A DNA stretch of 62,026 bases from SIG603 sp964370115. GTDB taxonomy: Bacteria > Bacillota > Clostridia > Oscillospirales > Acutalibacteraceae. Below are positions 47,685-57,028 of the stretch, one piece after another. How positions within the stretch are numbered: position 1 is the first letter of the stretch; every line of letters begins with the position of its first letter. Both the position numbers and the translations under genes were made by a program. The stretch lies in assembly GCA_964370115.1 (NCBI GenBank), contig CAYJIA010000009.1, positions 1 through 62,026 of the forward strand, given 5' to 3'. The notes under the pieces are model-generated. The model saw only the letters and a program-made list of their open reading frames with translations. It ran no database searches and was not told the origin of the DNA.

Positions 47685-50506
47685 TAAAATAGCATTCCTT
47701 TCAAATACTGTCCAGTATACGATTTCTCTACTTTTGCCACCTGCTCTGGTGTTCCACTGGCTACTAGCTCTCCACCTTTGTCGCCACCCTCAGGGCCTAG
47801 GTCTATTACATAGTCGCCCGTTTTTATAAGGTCGAGGTTATGCTCTATTACTATTACGGTGTTGCCTGTGTCCACTAGCTTTTGCAAAACTTCGATAAGC
47901 TTGTGCACGTCGGCTATGTGTAGCCCTGTGGTCGGCTCGTCTAGTATATACACCGTCTTTCCCGTTGCGCGCTTGCTAAGCTCTGTGGCAAGTTTAATCC
48001 TCTGTGCCTCACCGCCCGAAAGCGTTGTCGCAGGTTGACCAAGCTTTATATATCCTACACCAACATCATATAAGGTTTTGATTTTTCTAAAAATCTTTGG
48101 ATGATCTTTAAAAAATTCCATAGCCTCTTCTACCGTCATCTCAAGCACGTCGTGGATATTTTTTCCTTTGTACTTAATTTCAAGTGTCTCTCTGTTGTAT
48201 CTTTTACCCTTGCAAATATCGCAACTGACGTATACATCTGGCAAGAAATGCATTTCTATCTTCAAAATTCCGTCGCCTTGGCACGCCTCGCATCTTCCGC
48301 CCTTTACATTAAACGAAAATCTGCCTGTCTTAAACCCACGCAGTTTTGCGTCTTGTGTGTTTGCGTACAAATCTCTAATATCCGTAAAAACTCCAGTATA
48401 AGTCGCGGGGTTAGAGCGCGGTGTTCGCCCTATTGGCGCCTGATTTATCTGTATTACCTTATCTAAATTCTCAAGACCTTTTATAGTCTTGTGCTTGCCG
48501 GCTATTGCCTTTGCACCATTTAATTCTACCGACAATTTTTTGTATAAAATCTCGTTTATAAGCGAGGACTTACCCGAGCCCGACACACCAGTTATGCAGG
48601 TCATCGTGCCAAGTGGTATATGTGCGTTTACGTTTTTAAGGTTATTATGCGTTGCACCCATTATGCTGAGTTTATTTCCGTTTCCCTTTCTTCTTGTCTT
48701 GGGAACTTCAACTTTTTTAACACCGCTTAAATACTGACCAGTGATAGATTTTTCGCATTTTAAAATATCGTCTACCGTGCCACTAAAGACAACATTTCCG
48801 CCGTGCACACCGGCACCTGGCCCTATGTCAACAATGTGGTCGGCACTCATCATTGTGTCCTCGTCGTGCTCTACAACTATTACAGTATTGCCCAAATCCC
48901 TAAGCCTTTGCAAGGTCGCAAGAAGCTTATGGTTGTCCCTTTGGTGCAGTCCTATGCTAGGCTCGTCTAAGATATAAAGCACACCCATAAGCGAAGAGCC
49001 TATATTTGTGGCAAGCCTTATCCTTTGGCTTTCGCCTCCTGAAAGAGTGCCCGATGACCTTGCAAGCGTTAGATATTCAAGTCCAACACTCTTTAAAAAC
49101 CCTAATCTTTCTTTGACTTCTTTAACAATAGGCGTAGAAATGACCGTGTCTCTATCCGAAAACTCTAGATTTTCCACGTGACTATATGCTTGATTTACCG
49201 ATAATTTGCACAAGTCACTTATATTCATTCCGCCAACTGTTACGGCAAGGCTTTCTTTCGACAGCCTGTCGCCTTTGCACTCGTCGCAAGGCACAGCGTT
49301 CATATAAGACTCAATTTCCTCTTTAATCCAGTTGCTTTGCGTCTCTCTAAATCTTCTTTCAAGGTTATTAATTATCCCCTCAAACGGAGCCTGATATCTT
49401 CCCGTGCCGTATTCGTTCTCTCTCTTAAGCGCAATTTTCTCGCCCTTTGTACCGTAAAGCAAAATGTCGATTATATCTTTTGGCAAATCTTTTAAAGGCG
49501 TGTCGAGTGAAAATTTGTAGTGCTTTGCAAGGCCTTTCATATACATTGTGGCAATCGTACTGCCCTCCATTGCCCAACCACTGCCCTTTAACCCGCCTTT
49601 GCTTATAGACAAATCGGGGTTTGGTATGATTAAGTCGGGGTCAATTTGCATAAAGACACCAAGGCCTGTACACTTTTTGCAAGCACCAAAAGGATTGTTA
49701 AACGAGAACATTCTAGGAGAAAGCTCATCTATACTTATGTCATGGTCAGGACAAGAATAACTTTGAGAAAACAGTATGTCTTGTCCGTCTATTACATTAA
49801 TTAAAATCAGGCCATGCGCAAGCTGCGACGCAGTTTCTAAAGAATCTGCAAGGCGCGAGCGTATGTCTTCTTTAATAACTAGTCTATCTATTACTATTTC
49901 TATGTCGTGCTTTTTGTTCTTTTCAAGTTTTGGAACCTCGGTGAGCTCGTACATTATTCCGTCTATCCTAACGCGCACAAATCCACCTTTTTTTGCCGCG
50001 TCGAACTCTTTTTGGTGTTCGCCCTTTCTTCCCCTCACTACAGGTGATAACACTTGTATTCTGGTTTTTTCTGGCAAATCCATTACTTTATCCACTATTT
50101 GGTCTATGCTTTGCTGGTTTATTTCTTTTCCGCAAATTGGACAATGTGGAACGCCCACCCTTGCGTACATCAGCCTTAAATAGTCATAAATTTCTGTAAC
50201 TGTACCCACGGTAGAACGTGGGTTTTTTGACGTGGTTTTTTGGTCGATTGAAATAGCAGGCGACAAGCCCTCTATTCCATCTACGTCGGGTTTTTCCATC
50301 TGCCCCAAAAATTGTCGTGCGTATGACGAGAGAGACTCTACATACCTTCTTTGTCCCTCTGCATAAATTGTATCAAACGCAAGCGATGATTTTCCCGAGC
50401 CCGAAAGCCCCGTTAAAACCACAAGCTTGTCCCTTGGTATGTCTAAATCTATATTCTTCAAATTGTGCTCTCTGGCACCTTTTACCGATATGAACTGTGA
50501 ACTCAT
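47684..50506 (-). CDS. uvrA: Excinuclease ABC subunit A
   Basis: 940 residues. Two ABC modules with Walker A GLSGSGKSSLAF and GVSGSGKSSLIN, signature LSGGESQRIRLA and LSGGEAQRIKLA, and zinc-finger cysteine pairs (CPICG, CKKC, CDEC/CEAC, CDIC). It recognises bulky DNA lesions and loads UvrB. It is last in the radC-uvrB-uvrA operon, 8 bp after uvrB, under a LexA-controlled promoter. Confidence 0.98.
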   Translation of the reverse strand: MSSQFISVKGAREHNLKNIDLDIPRDKLVVLTGLSGSGKSSLAFDTIYAEGQRRYVESLSSYARQFLGQMEKPDVDGIEGLSPAISIDQKTTSKNPRSTVGTVTEIYDYLRLMYARVGVPHCPICGKEINQQSIDQIVDKVMDLPEKTRIQVLSPVVRGRKGEHQKEFDAAKKGGFVRVRIDGIMYELTEVPKLEKNKKHDIEIVIDRLVIKEDIRSRLADSLETASQLAHGLILINVIDGQDILFSQSYSCPDHDISIDELSPRMFSFNNPFGACKKCTGLGVFMQIDPDLIIPNPDLSISKGGLKGSGWAMEGSTIATMYMKGLAKHYKFSLDTPLKDLPKDIIDILLYGTKGEKIALKRENEYGTGRYQAPFEGIINNLERRFRETQSNWIKEEIESYMNAVPCDECKGDRLSKESLAVTVGGMNISDLCKLSVNQAYSHVENLEFSDRDTVISTPIVKEVKERLGFLKSVGLEYLTLARSSGTLSGGESQRIRLATNIGSSLMGVLYILDEPSIGLHQRDNHKLLATLQRLRDLGNTVIVVEHDEDTMMSADHIVDIGPGAGVHGGNVVFSGTVDDILKCEKSITGQYLSGVKKVEVPKTRRKGNGNKLSIMGATHNNLKNVNAHIPLGTMTCITGVSGSGKSSLINEILYKKLSVELNGAKAIAGKHKTIKGLENLDKVIQINQAPIGRTPRSNPATYTGVFTDIRDLYANTQDAKLRGFKTGRFSFNVKGGRCEACQGDGILKIEMHFLPDVYVSCDICKGKRYNRETLEIKYKGKNIHDVLEMTVEEAMEFFKDHPKIFRKIKTLYDVGVGYIKLGQPATTLSGGEAQRIKLATELSKRATGKTVYILDEPTTGLHIADVHKLIEVLQKLVDTGNTVIVIEHNLDLIKTGDYVIDLGPEGGDKGGELVASGTPEQVAKVEKSYTGQYLKGMLF

Positions 50507-50514
50507 AAATTCTC

Positions 50515-52464
50515 CTAACTATTTTGTAGCTTTTTAATTTTATCTCTTAAGAATGCAGCGTGCTCAAATTCTAGTAGTTTTGCCGCCGCTTTCATTTCTT
50601 TTGTAAGTTTTTCTATCTCCACGCGTTTTTCAAGCGCAGATAGCTTCCTTTTTGGTTTTTTGTCCTCCTTATGTGTAGAAATCTCTAAAATCTCTGCAAC
50701 TTTTTTCGTTATCGTTTTAGGAGTTATTCCGTTTTCTTCGTTAAACCTTTCTTGTATTCCACGTCTTCTATACGTTTCATTTATTGCAGTTTCCATCGAC
50801 GGTGTTACCGTTTCGGCATACATTATTACCTTGCCTTCTGAGTTTCTCGCCGCCCTGCCTATGGTTTGAATTAAAGAGCGTGAACTTCTTAAAAATCCTT
50901 CTTTATCGGCATCTAAGATAGTCACAAGCGAGACTTCTGGTATGTCTAAACCCTCTCTTAAAAGGTTAATTCCCACAAGCACATCAAACTCACCAAGCCT
51001 TAAATCTCTAATTATCTCCATTCTTTCGACCGTATCTATGTCGTGGTGCATATAGCGCACCTTTATTCCATAGTTTTCAAAATACTCGGTCAAATCCTCC
51101 GCCATTTTTTTGGTTAAAGTCGTGACTAAAACCCTCTCTTTTTTAGGCGTTCTCATGTTTATTTCAGATATCAAGTCATCAATTTGGCCGTCTGTCGGCC
51201 TTACTTCTATCTCTGGGTCTAAAAGCCCTGTCGGCCTTATTACCTGTTCTACTGTTTGCTGAGATTTTGACAGTTCAAAGTCACCAGGCGTTGCGCTTAC
51301 AAACACTGCCTGATTTATTTTATCGTAAAATTCATCAAAGTTTAAAGGTCTGTTGTCAAGCGCCGACGGCAGTCTAAAACCATACTGAATAAGTGACTCT
51401 TTTCTCGCCTTGTCGCCTGCGTACATTCCCCTTACCTGCGGCAAACTTACGTGTGACTCGTCTACAAACAACACAAAATCCTCTGGAAAGTGACTAAATA
51501 GCGTGTATGGTGTAGAGCCCGGCGGCCTACCCGCCATAATTCTTGAATAGTTTTCAATACCCTTGCAAAAGCCTATTTCCCTGAGCATTTCCATGTCGTA
51601 TCTCGTTCTTTGCTCTATTCTTTGGGCTTCTACTAGCTTGCCCTCTTCCTTAAATTTTGCTACAGTTTGCTCCATTTCGTATTCAATTTCTTTAAGCGCA
51701 ACTTCGGTTTTTTCTCTTGATACAACATAGTGAGATGCTGGGTAAATTGCGGCGTGCTTTAAATTTGCTACTATCTCGCCTGTAAGTGGTATAATTTCGC
51801 TGATTTTTTCTATTTCGTCGCCAAAGAACTCTACTCGTATCGCCTTTTCACCAGAACCTGCTGGAAAAATTTCCACCACGTCTCCGCGAACTCTGAATTT
51901 ATTTCTAATAAAATTTATGTCATTTCTCTCATACTGAATTTCCACAAGCTTTTTAAGCAAATCGTCTCTGTTTTTTTCCATTCCTGGTCTAAGTGAGACC
52001 ACCATGTTTCTATAGTCAACTGGGTCGCCCAAAGAGTAAATGCACGACACACTTGCAACTATTATTACATCTCGTCTTTCTGACAGGGCTAAAGTGGCGC
52101 TGTGGCGAAGCTTGTCTATCTCTTCGTTTATAGCAGAATCTTTTTCTATATAGGTATCGGTATGAGCTATATATGCCTCGGGTTGATAATAGTCGTAGTA
52201 CGACACAAAGTATTCCACCGCATTGTCGGGAAAAAACTCTTTAAATTCTGAGCATAGCTGAGCCGCCAAAGTTTTGTTATGCGCCAAAACTATGGTAGGT
52301 CTTTGCACTTTTTCAATTACATTTGCCATGGTAAAAGTTTTACCCGTTCCCGTTGCTCCGAGCAAAACTTGAAATCTGTCGCCATCTTCTATACCCTTAG
52401 AAAGCTTTGCAATAGCCTCGGGCTGATCCCCTGCAGGTTTATATTTTGAGTGTATTTTGAACAT
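50515..52464 (-). CDS. uvrB: Excinuclease ABC subunit B
   Basis: Start at ATG 52464 behind ATGGAGGTAAA, 649 residues. Helicase-like motifs include GATGTGKTFTMANV, the beta-hairpin region YYDYYQPEAYI, the DEAD-like VDESH, and QTIGRAARN. The C-terminal UVR motif (EKLTKEMKAAAKLLEFEHAAFLRDKIKKL) binds UvrC. The upstream radC-like gene ends 15 bp before this start. uvrC is not in the window. Confidence 0.98.
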   Translation of the reverse strand: MFKIHSKYKPAGDQPEAIAKLSKGIEDGDRFQVLLGATGTGKTFTMANVIEKVQRPTIVLAHNKTLAAQLCSEFKEFFPDNAVEYFVSYYDYYQPEAYIAHTDTYIEKDSAINEEIDKLRHSATLALSERRDVIIVASVSCIYSLGDPVDYRNMVVSLRPGMEKNRDDLLKKLVEIQYERNDINFIRNKFRVRGDVVEIFPAGSGEKAIRVEFFGDEIEKISEIIPLTGEIVANLKHAAIYPASHYVVSREKTEVALKEIEYEMEQTVAKFKEEGKLVEAQRIEQRTRYDMEMLREIGFCKGIENYSRIMAGRPPGSTPYTLFSHFPEDFVLFVDESHVSLPQVRGMYAGDKARKESLIQYGFRLPSALDNRPLNFDEFYDKINQAVFVSATPGDFELSKSQQTVEQVIRPTGLLDPEIEVRPTDGQIDDLISEINMRTPKKERVLVTTLTKKMAEDLTEYFENYGIKVRYMHHDIDTVERMEIIRDLRLGEFDVLVGINLLREGLDIPEVSLVTILDADKEGFLRSSRSLIQTIGRAARNSEGKVIMYAETVTPSMETAINETYRRRGIQERFNEENGITPKTITKKVAEILEISTHKEDKKPKRKLSALEKRVEIEKLTKEMKAAAKLLEFEHAAFLRDKIKKLQNS

Positions 52465-52478
52465 TTTACCTCCATGTC

Positions 52479-53243
52479 TCACACATAAAAAAACTTGTCT
52501 TCTATTTCTTTTGCGTCTTGCAAAATTCCTCTTCTAAAATCCTGTATAGTCTTGTTCAAATCCGTCAGCCAGCCACTCTTTTTCATAGATGTATATCCAT
52601 CGTTGTAAAATATTAAGTGGTCTTCTAGGCTTACATTTATAACTTCAAGACCCATTTGAATTTCTTTCGTTGCCACCAAGTCGCCTTTTGATGGCATCAT
52701 GTTTCCGCTTGGATGATTGTGGGCAAGTATTATGGTATCTGCCTCACATTCTATGCAAATTCCAATTATATCCCTTATATAAACAGGCACCATGGTCATA
52801 GATCCATGACAAATTATGCCGTTATATTTTATCTGTCCACGACTATTTAAAACCATTACAGCAATTGCCTCGTGTGTTATGCCAATAAACTTTGTCTTCA
52901 TGTTCTCATATGCCGACTCAACATCATAAATTCTTCTTGTCGAGTTATTCAAATCGTCCAAATAATATCTAGAAAAAGACGGTAATAGCCTTATAAACTG
53001 TGCGACAGAAGCATCTCCTATTATATTTGTAAGCTCTTTTAGTGGTGCATTGATAACTGCGGAAAACGAGTTGAATCTATCTATTAATTTTTTCGACAAG
53101 GGTTTTGCGGTTTCTTTATCATAAAAAGCCAAAAGCAAAATTTCTATTGCCGAAACAGCAGGCAGCTGTTCAATATTTTTAACATCAAACCTGCGTTTAT
53201 ACTCCTCGCAAAGTTTTGCATCATCACTTATTTTATCAAGCAT
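52479..53243 (-). CDS. RadC-like JAB1/MPN domain protein
   Basis: 254 residues. The N-terminal two thirds resemble RadC helix-hairpin-helix regions. The C-terminal MPN domain has the metal motif AHNHPSGNMMPSKGD and the closing VSLEDHLIFYNDGYTSMKKSGWL. RadC has no proven repair role, but here it is the first gene of a LexA-regulated operon with uvrB and uvrA, which ties it to DNA damage. The ribosome site GGAGGTGCC fits. Shorter and more divergent than usual RadC at the N-terminus. Confidence 0.88.
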   Translation of the reverse strand: MLDKISDDAKLCEEYKRRFDVKNIEQLPAVSAIEILLLAFYDKETAKPLSKKLIDRFNSFSAVINAPLKELTNIIGDASVAQFIRLLPSFSRYYLDDLNNSTRRIYDVESAYENMKTKFIGITHEAIAVMVLNSRGQIKYNGIICHGSMTMVPVYIRDIIGICIECEADTIILAHNHPSGNMMPSKGDLVATKEIQMGLEVINVSLEDHLIFYNDGYTSMKKSGWLTDLNKTIQDFRRGILQDAKEIEDKFFYV

Positions 53244-53279
53244 TTTGGCACCTCCAAATTAGCGGTTTTATATACACCC

Positions 53280-53308
53280 AGTATACCAAACAAATGTTCT
53301 ATTGTCAA
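53280..53308 (-). promoter_or_regulatory. radC-uvrBA promoter with LexA box
   Basis: TTGACA (53308-53303), 17 bp, TATACT (53285-53280). The spacer contains AGAACATTTGTTTG (53300-53287), 11 of 12 core bases matching the dinB palindrome. Confidence 0.9.
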
Positions 53309-53347
53309 TTGATAAGAATATTTATCGATATATTTTTTAAAAACTTC

Positions 53348-53390
53348 TTGACAAGAGTGTACTGTATGTGTATTATAATAAGTAGTACAC
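53348..53390 (+). promoter_or_regulatory. Promoter and operator of the second GntR-ABC operon
   Basis: TTGACA (53348-53353), 17 bp, TATTAT (53371-53376). The inverted pair GTGTACT (53357-53363) and AGTACAC (53384-53390) straddles the -10 box. A further half-site GTGTATT starts at 53368. The half-sites differ from the operator of the first GntR-ABC operon. Confidence 0.75.
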
Positions 53391-53417
53391 ACAACACATT
53401 CAAGAAAGGAGACCAAA

Positions 53418-53798
53418 ATGGAGTTAAATAAATTTACAAAGGTTCCAATTTACGAGCAAATAGTATATGAGATTGAGCGTGAAATATTAAACGGCAATTT
53501 AAAGCCAGGCGACAAAATGCCTTCTGTTCGCAACTTGTCTTTAGAGCTGTCCGTAAATCCAAACACTATACAAAAAGCATATACAGAGCTTGAAAGAGCA
53601 GAAATCAGCATATCCGTCCACGGTCAAGGGCGATTTGTTTCTGAGAACGCATATCAGATTATCAGAGGAGGACGTATGGAAATGATTGATGATATTTATA
53701 AAACAGTTTTAAAGCTTGAGGCGGCTGGAATTAGCCTTGAAGAAATTGTTGAGCAAATCAAAAAAATGAAGGAGGATGAAAAAAATGTTACAAGTTAA
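53418..53798 (+). CDS. GntR-family (YtrA subfamily) repressor 2
   Basis: 126 residues. Winged helix: PIYEQIVYEIEREILNGNLKPGDKMPSVRNLSLELSVNPNTIQKAYTELERAEI, followed by GQGRFVSENAY and a C-terminal dimerisation helix. Start behind GAAAGGAGACC. It overlaps the following ATPase gene and should repress the operon through the operator around the -10 box. Confidence 0.92.
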   Translation: MELNKFTKVPIYEQIVYEIEREILNGNLKPGDKMPSVRNLSLELSVNPNTIQKAYTELERAEISISVHGQGRFVSENAYQIIRGGRMEMIDDIYKTVLKLEAAGISLEEIVEQIKKMKEDEKNVTS

Positions 53799-54699
53799 TG
53801 ATGTAGTAAAATATTTTGACAAAAAACTGATTATTGACCACGCAAGTTTCGCACTTTCACCCTCGTCTATTTGCGGATTAATCGGCTCAAACGGCTCGGG
53901 TAAATCCACCCTACTTAGACTTATGTCCGGTGTTTACAAAACAAACGATGGCAGAGTTTTAGTAAACGGAGAAAACGTATACGAAAGTGCCGTGTCAAAG
54001 GCAGAAGTATTTTACGTAAGCGATGATTTATATTTTCATTCTGGATACACCCTAAGAAAAATGGCAGATTTTTATATGTGCACCTACAAAAATTTTTCTA
54101 TGGACAAATTTTTAAAACTTAGCGAAGCATTTGGACTGGATACAAACCAAAAGATAAGCACATTTTCTAAAGGAATGAAAAGACAGGGTGCCACACTGCT
54201 TGCAGTATCTGCAAACACAAACTACATTTTATTTGACGAAACCTTTGACGGTCTTGATCCTGTTGTTAGAAATAATATTAAAAAATTATTGTACGACCAA
54301 ATGTGTGACAGAAATTTAAGTGTGCTTTTAACAAGCCACTCTTTAAAAGAAGTCGAAGACAGCTGTGATAGACTTATATTTTTACACGACGGCAGAATTG
54401 TAATGAACGAGAGTATAGACGATGCCCAAAGCTCTATGGTAAAACTTCAAGTTGCATTTGATGGCGACTGGGGCAATGAAAGACTTGACTTTATACCTGC
54501 TGTAAAATACACAAGAAACGGCTCTGTTGCATCGCTTATTATAGAGGGCGACGGAATTAAAGAAAAAGAAGAGTTAAAAATCATGGGTGCCACACTTTGT
54601 GATATTTTACCACTTAGCCTAGAAGAAATATTTATATCTGAAATGGAGCGACGTGGATACTTTATGGGAGAAATTTTCGAAAGGGGTGAAGATAAATGA
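53785..54699 (+). CDS. ABC transporter ATP-binding protein 2
   Basis: Start at ATG 53785 (MLQVNDVVKYFDKK), 8 bp after GGAGG inside the repressor gene; ATG 53776 is possible. 304 residues. Walker A LIGSNGSGKST, signature FSKGMKRQ in place of LSGGQ, Walker B NYILFDETFDGLDP. The C-terminal 80 residues are the variable extension. It overlaps the next gene by 4 bp. YtrA-associated exporters of this kind often respond to cell-wall agents; that is inference. Confidence 0.9.
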   Translation: MLQVNDVVKYFDKKLIIDHASFALSPSSICGLIGSNGSGKSTLLRLMSGVYKTNDGRVLVNGENVYESAVSKAEVFYVSDDLYFHSGYTLRKMADFYMCTYKNFSMDKFLKLSEAFGLDTNQKISTFSKGMKRQGATLLAVSANTNYILFDETFDGLDPVVRNNIKKLLYDQMCDRNLSVLLTSHSLKEVEDSCDRLIFLHDGRIVMNESIDDAQSSMVKLQVAFDGDWGNERLDFIPAVKYTRNGSVASLIIEGDGIKEKEELKIMGATLCDILPLSLEEIFISEMERRGYFMGEIFERGEDK

Positions 54700-56798
54700 T
54701 TAATATGAGATTATTTTTTCAAAATTTTAAAAGGTTAAAAATCAATATTATAGTATCGATTTTAATCTTGACTATACCGGCTATTATGACTTTAAGTCAG
54801 TTTAATTCCTCGGTCGACAAAGATTATTATAACGGAGCATTTACTCTTCAAGTTGTGATCTCTCTTATATTTTGTTATATAGGCACTTATCAGTTTACTT
54901 TTTCAAACTTTAGTTTTATAACAAAAAGAAACGCAAGCGATGTGTATAACAGCCTTCCTATAAGCAAAACAAGCTTATTTTTAACTCAGGCTATAAGTTC
55001 ATTTGTAATAAGCATTACCGTAATTTTTCTTGCGACTACCTTAAATGAGTTCGCATATCTCCTTGCAGGATACAACACGCCTATCCCCTATATAGAAATA
55101 TTTTTTGACAGTATTTTAATCTCACTTTTTGTAAGTGTATGTGCCCTTATCGGCATAAGTCTATCAAGCACAACAATAACTGCTTTCGTATCTACAGTAA
55201 TGGTGGCATTTTTACCGTATATGCTAATCACATTATTTAGCATAAACATACAAACAGTAGACCCTAGCATTTCTATTAACACTCTTACTTACATAGGTGT
55301 TCCCACATCGAATATTGCTATTTTACCACTAAATATGTTCACCTACGCTATGTATCCTGATGTTATTTTAGGAAACGAGGAGTTTATCCGCACTGCTAGA
55401 CTTACCTTACAGTCGGCAATTGTTACTGTCGTGACAAGTCTTATCTATGGTGCGATTGCTCTTCAACTATTTAAGACAAGACAAAACGAAATTTCGGGCG
55501 ACTCTTCCATGAGTTCAAAAAACCGCGCTTTCTTTAAAATCGCAATAACCTTACCATTTTTAACGATAATAGGACAACTCGCATTGGAGCAAATCTTACA
55601 TGGTGATATTTACGCTACTGAGATAATAATAATTCTATCACTTTTTTGTATCGCTTTGTATTTTATATACGAATTTGTGGCGACAAAATCTTTAAAATCC
55701 ATGATAAAAAGCGCTCCGCTGTTTGGCATAATGATTGCCTTTGTAGGCATTACAACTGTATCTTCTGTACTAATCGGCGAGGCTTCTAAACGCTCTATAC
55801 CCGAAGCCGAAGATGTGGCAAGCGTTCAAATTGTACCAAATAGGTTTTCAAATATTTATAACAACGGCCTCAATTCGGATTTTTACCACTATGAACTCAG
55901 CAGTCGTATAGTCTTTAAAGAGCCTGATTTTATAGAAGATGTAATATCTTTACTCCAAAACGAGAACTATGAATTATATCCATCTTCTTACACGGTTACT
56001 ATCACCACAAAGGACGGCTCTGTACAAGAACGTACTTTGACTTATACACCATATCAAAACGAACATTTCCAAGGCACTTACAGCCAAATGAGCGAGCAAC
56101 CCGAATATATAAATTACTTTTTAAACATACCTGTAGAAGATATTGAAATGAGTATATCTCCCATAGTAGGTAACTATCAGTTTACTGACGAGGAATGTTT
56201 AGAAGTTTATAATGCAATAAAAACTGACTTTGAAAACGGCTTAGTTGCCACTTCAAGTGACTCTGCACTATTCGGCATGTCGGCGTACTTTTATCTAGAC
56301 GAATTCCCTGGACACAAATACGGTTCATATTTGCCTATATCGCCAGATGCTCCGACCGCACTTGAAAAATGCCTTGAAATTATCGGGAACTATGAAAATA
56401 TCTCTAACTTAGATTTTAACAATGATAAAATAACTTTAACTCTCTTTGACAACATTTCTCCATTTGATGACAGTCAACTTTACTATGATTATGATTTAGA
56501 ATCGTTAAGCGACTCAGAAAAACTCAAGTTATATTTACAATATGATGTTAGTCTGCATTTTCGATTTGAGCCTGCCTTAAATACAATTTATTTAAGAGAT
56601 ACAGTGATAGATGAGAGCAAAAATGATGAAGTTATAGATATTTTTGAGAGGGTAAAAGAGGTAAAACCTACCGATGATTGGAGCTATATTGCACATGTAT
56701 CACTAGATGATTCCGATAAAACAATCTATCTATTATTCACCGAAGAACTATACCAAGAGCTTAGAAATGTAGACTTTTTAGCACAAAACGAAGAATGA
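54696..56798 (+). CDS. Large ABC transporter permease-like membrane protein
   Basis: 700 residues. About eight to nine hydrophobic segments in the first 380 residues (around 16-32, 51-68, 96-118, 142-162, 166-186, 230-252, 275-295, 305-325, 340-358), then a soluble, mostly acidic C-terminal half (about 375-700). Near the start it carries RNASDVYNSLPISKTSLFLTQ, common to ABC-2 permeases regulated by YtrA-type repressors. The C-terminal domain is probably extracytoplasmic and may sense or bind the ligand. I know no name for it. Confidence 0.8.
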   Translation: MINMRLFFQNFKRLKINIIVSILILTIPAIMTLSQFNSSVDKDYYNGAFTLQVVISLIFCYIGTYQFTFSNFSFITKRNASDVYNSLPISKTSLFLTQAISSFVISITVIFLATTLNEFAYLLAGYNTPIPYIEIFFDSILISLFVSVCALIGISLSSTTITAFVSTVMVAFLPYMLITLFSINIQTVDPSISINTLTYIGVPTSNIAILPLNMFTYAMYPDVILGNEEFIRTARLTLQSAIVTVVTSLIYGAIALQLFKTRQNEISGDSSMSSKNRAFFKIAITLPFLTIIGQLALEQILHGDIYATEIIIILSLFCIALYFIYEFVATKSLKSMIKSAPLFGIMIAFVGITTVSSVLIGEASKRSIPEAEDVASVQIVPNRFSNIYNNGLNSDFYHYELSSRIVFKEPDFIEDVISLLQNENYELYPSSYTVTITTKDGSVQERTLTYTPYQNEHFQGTYSQMSEQPEYINYFLNIPVEDIEMSISPIVGNYQFTDEECLEVYNAIKTDFENGLVATSSDSALFGMSAYFYLDEFPGHKYGSYLPISPDAPTALEKCLEIIGNYENISNLDFNNDKITLTLFDNISPFDDSQLYYDYDLESLSDSEKLKLYLQYDVSLHFRFEPALNTIYLRDTVIDESKNDEVIDIFERVKEVKPTDDWSYIAHVSLDDSDKTIYLLFTEELYQELRNVDFLAQNEE

Positions 56799-56803
56799 AC
56801 ATA

Positions 56804-56880
56804 AAAGTTTTACTAAATTTTTTTCAAAAAATTTCAGGTTCTTAGGACTGCGTCCTAAGTCGCTTTTCGCAAAAAGCGAA
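56804..56880. repeat. Three-hairpin interspersed element, copy 2
   Basis: Read on the minus strand: CGCTTTT-TGCG-AAAAGCG (56878-56861), CTTAGGAC-GCA-GTCCTAAG (56859-56841), AAATTTTTT-G-AAAAAAATTT (56834-56815), then AGTAAAACTTT. Order, spacing style and the end match copy 1 at 24731-24804. Two further hairpins follow at about 56915-56933 (TTTTTGCA-GGA-TGCAAAAA) and 56939-56961 (AACTTTTT...AAAAAGTT). Confidence 0.7.
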
Positions 56881-56989
56881 ATCCAATCCTTAGAAACGCA
56901 TTTTTGAAAGTGAATTTTTGCAGGATGCAAAAAGAGAAAACTTTTTGCACGAAAAAAAGTTTTTTATTCTACATTCTCAATTTTCAATC

Positions 56990-57028
56990 AAAAAAGCGCT
57001 GACCAAAAAAATTTGGCCAGCGTTTTTT
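56990..57028. terminator. Terminator of the M23 peptidase gene
   Basis: AAAAAAGCGCTG and CAGCGTTTTTTT with inner CCAAA/TTTGG pairs; it reaches the peptidase stop codon and works on either strand. Confidence 0.85.

Noticed and set aside
48101..50199. Several plus-strand ORFs of 70-135 codons within uvrA
   Set aside because: They are antisense shadows of a highly conserved gene with no ribosome sites or family matches.
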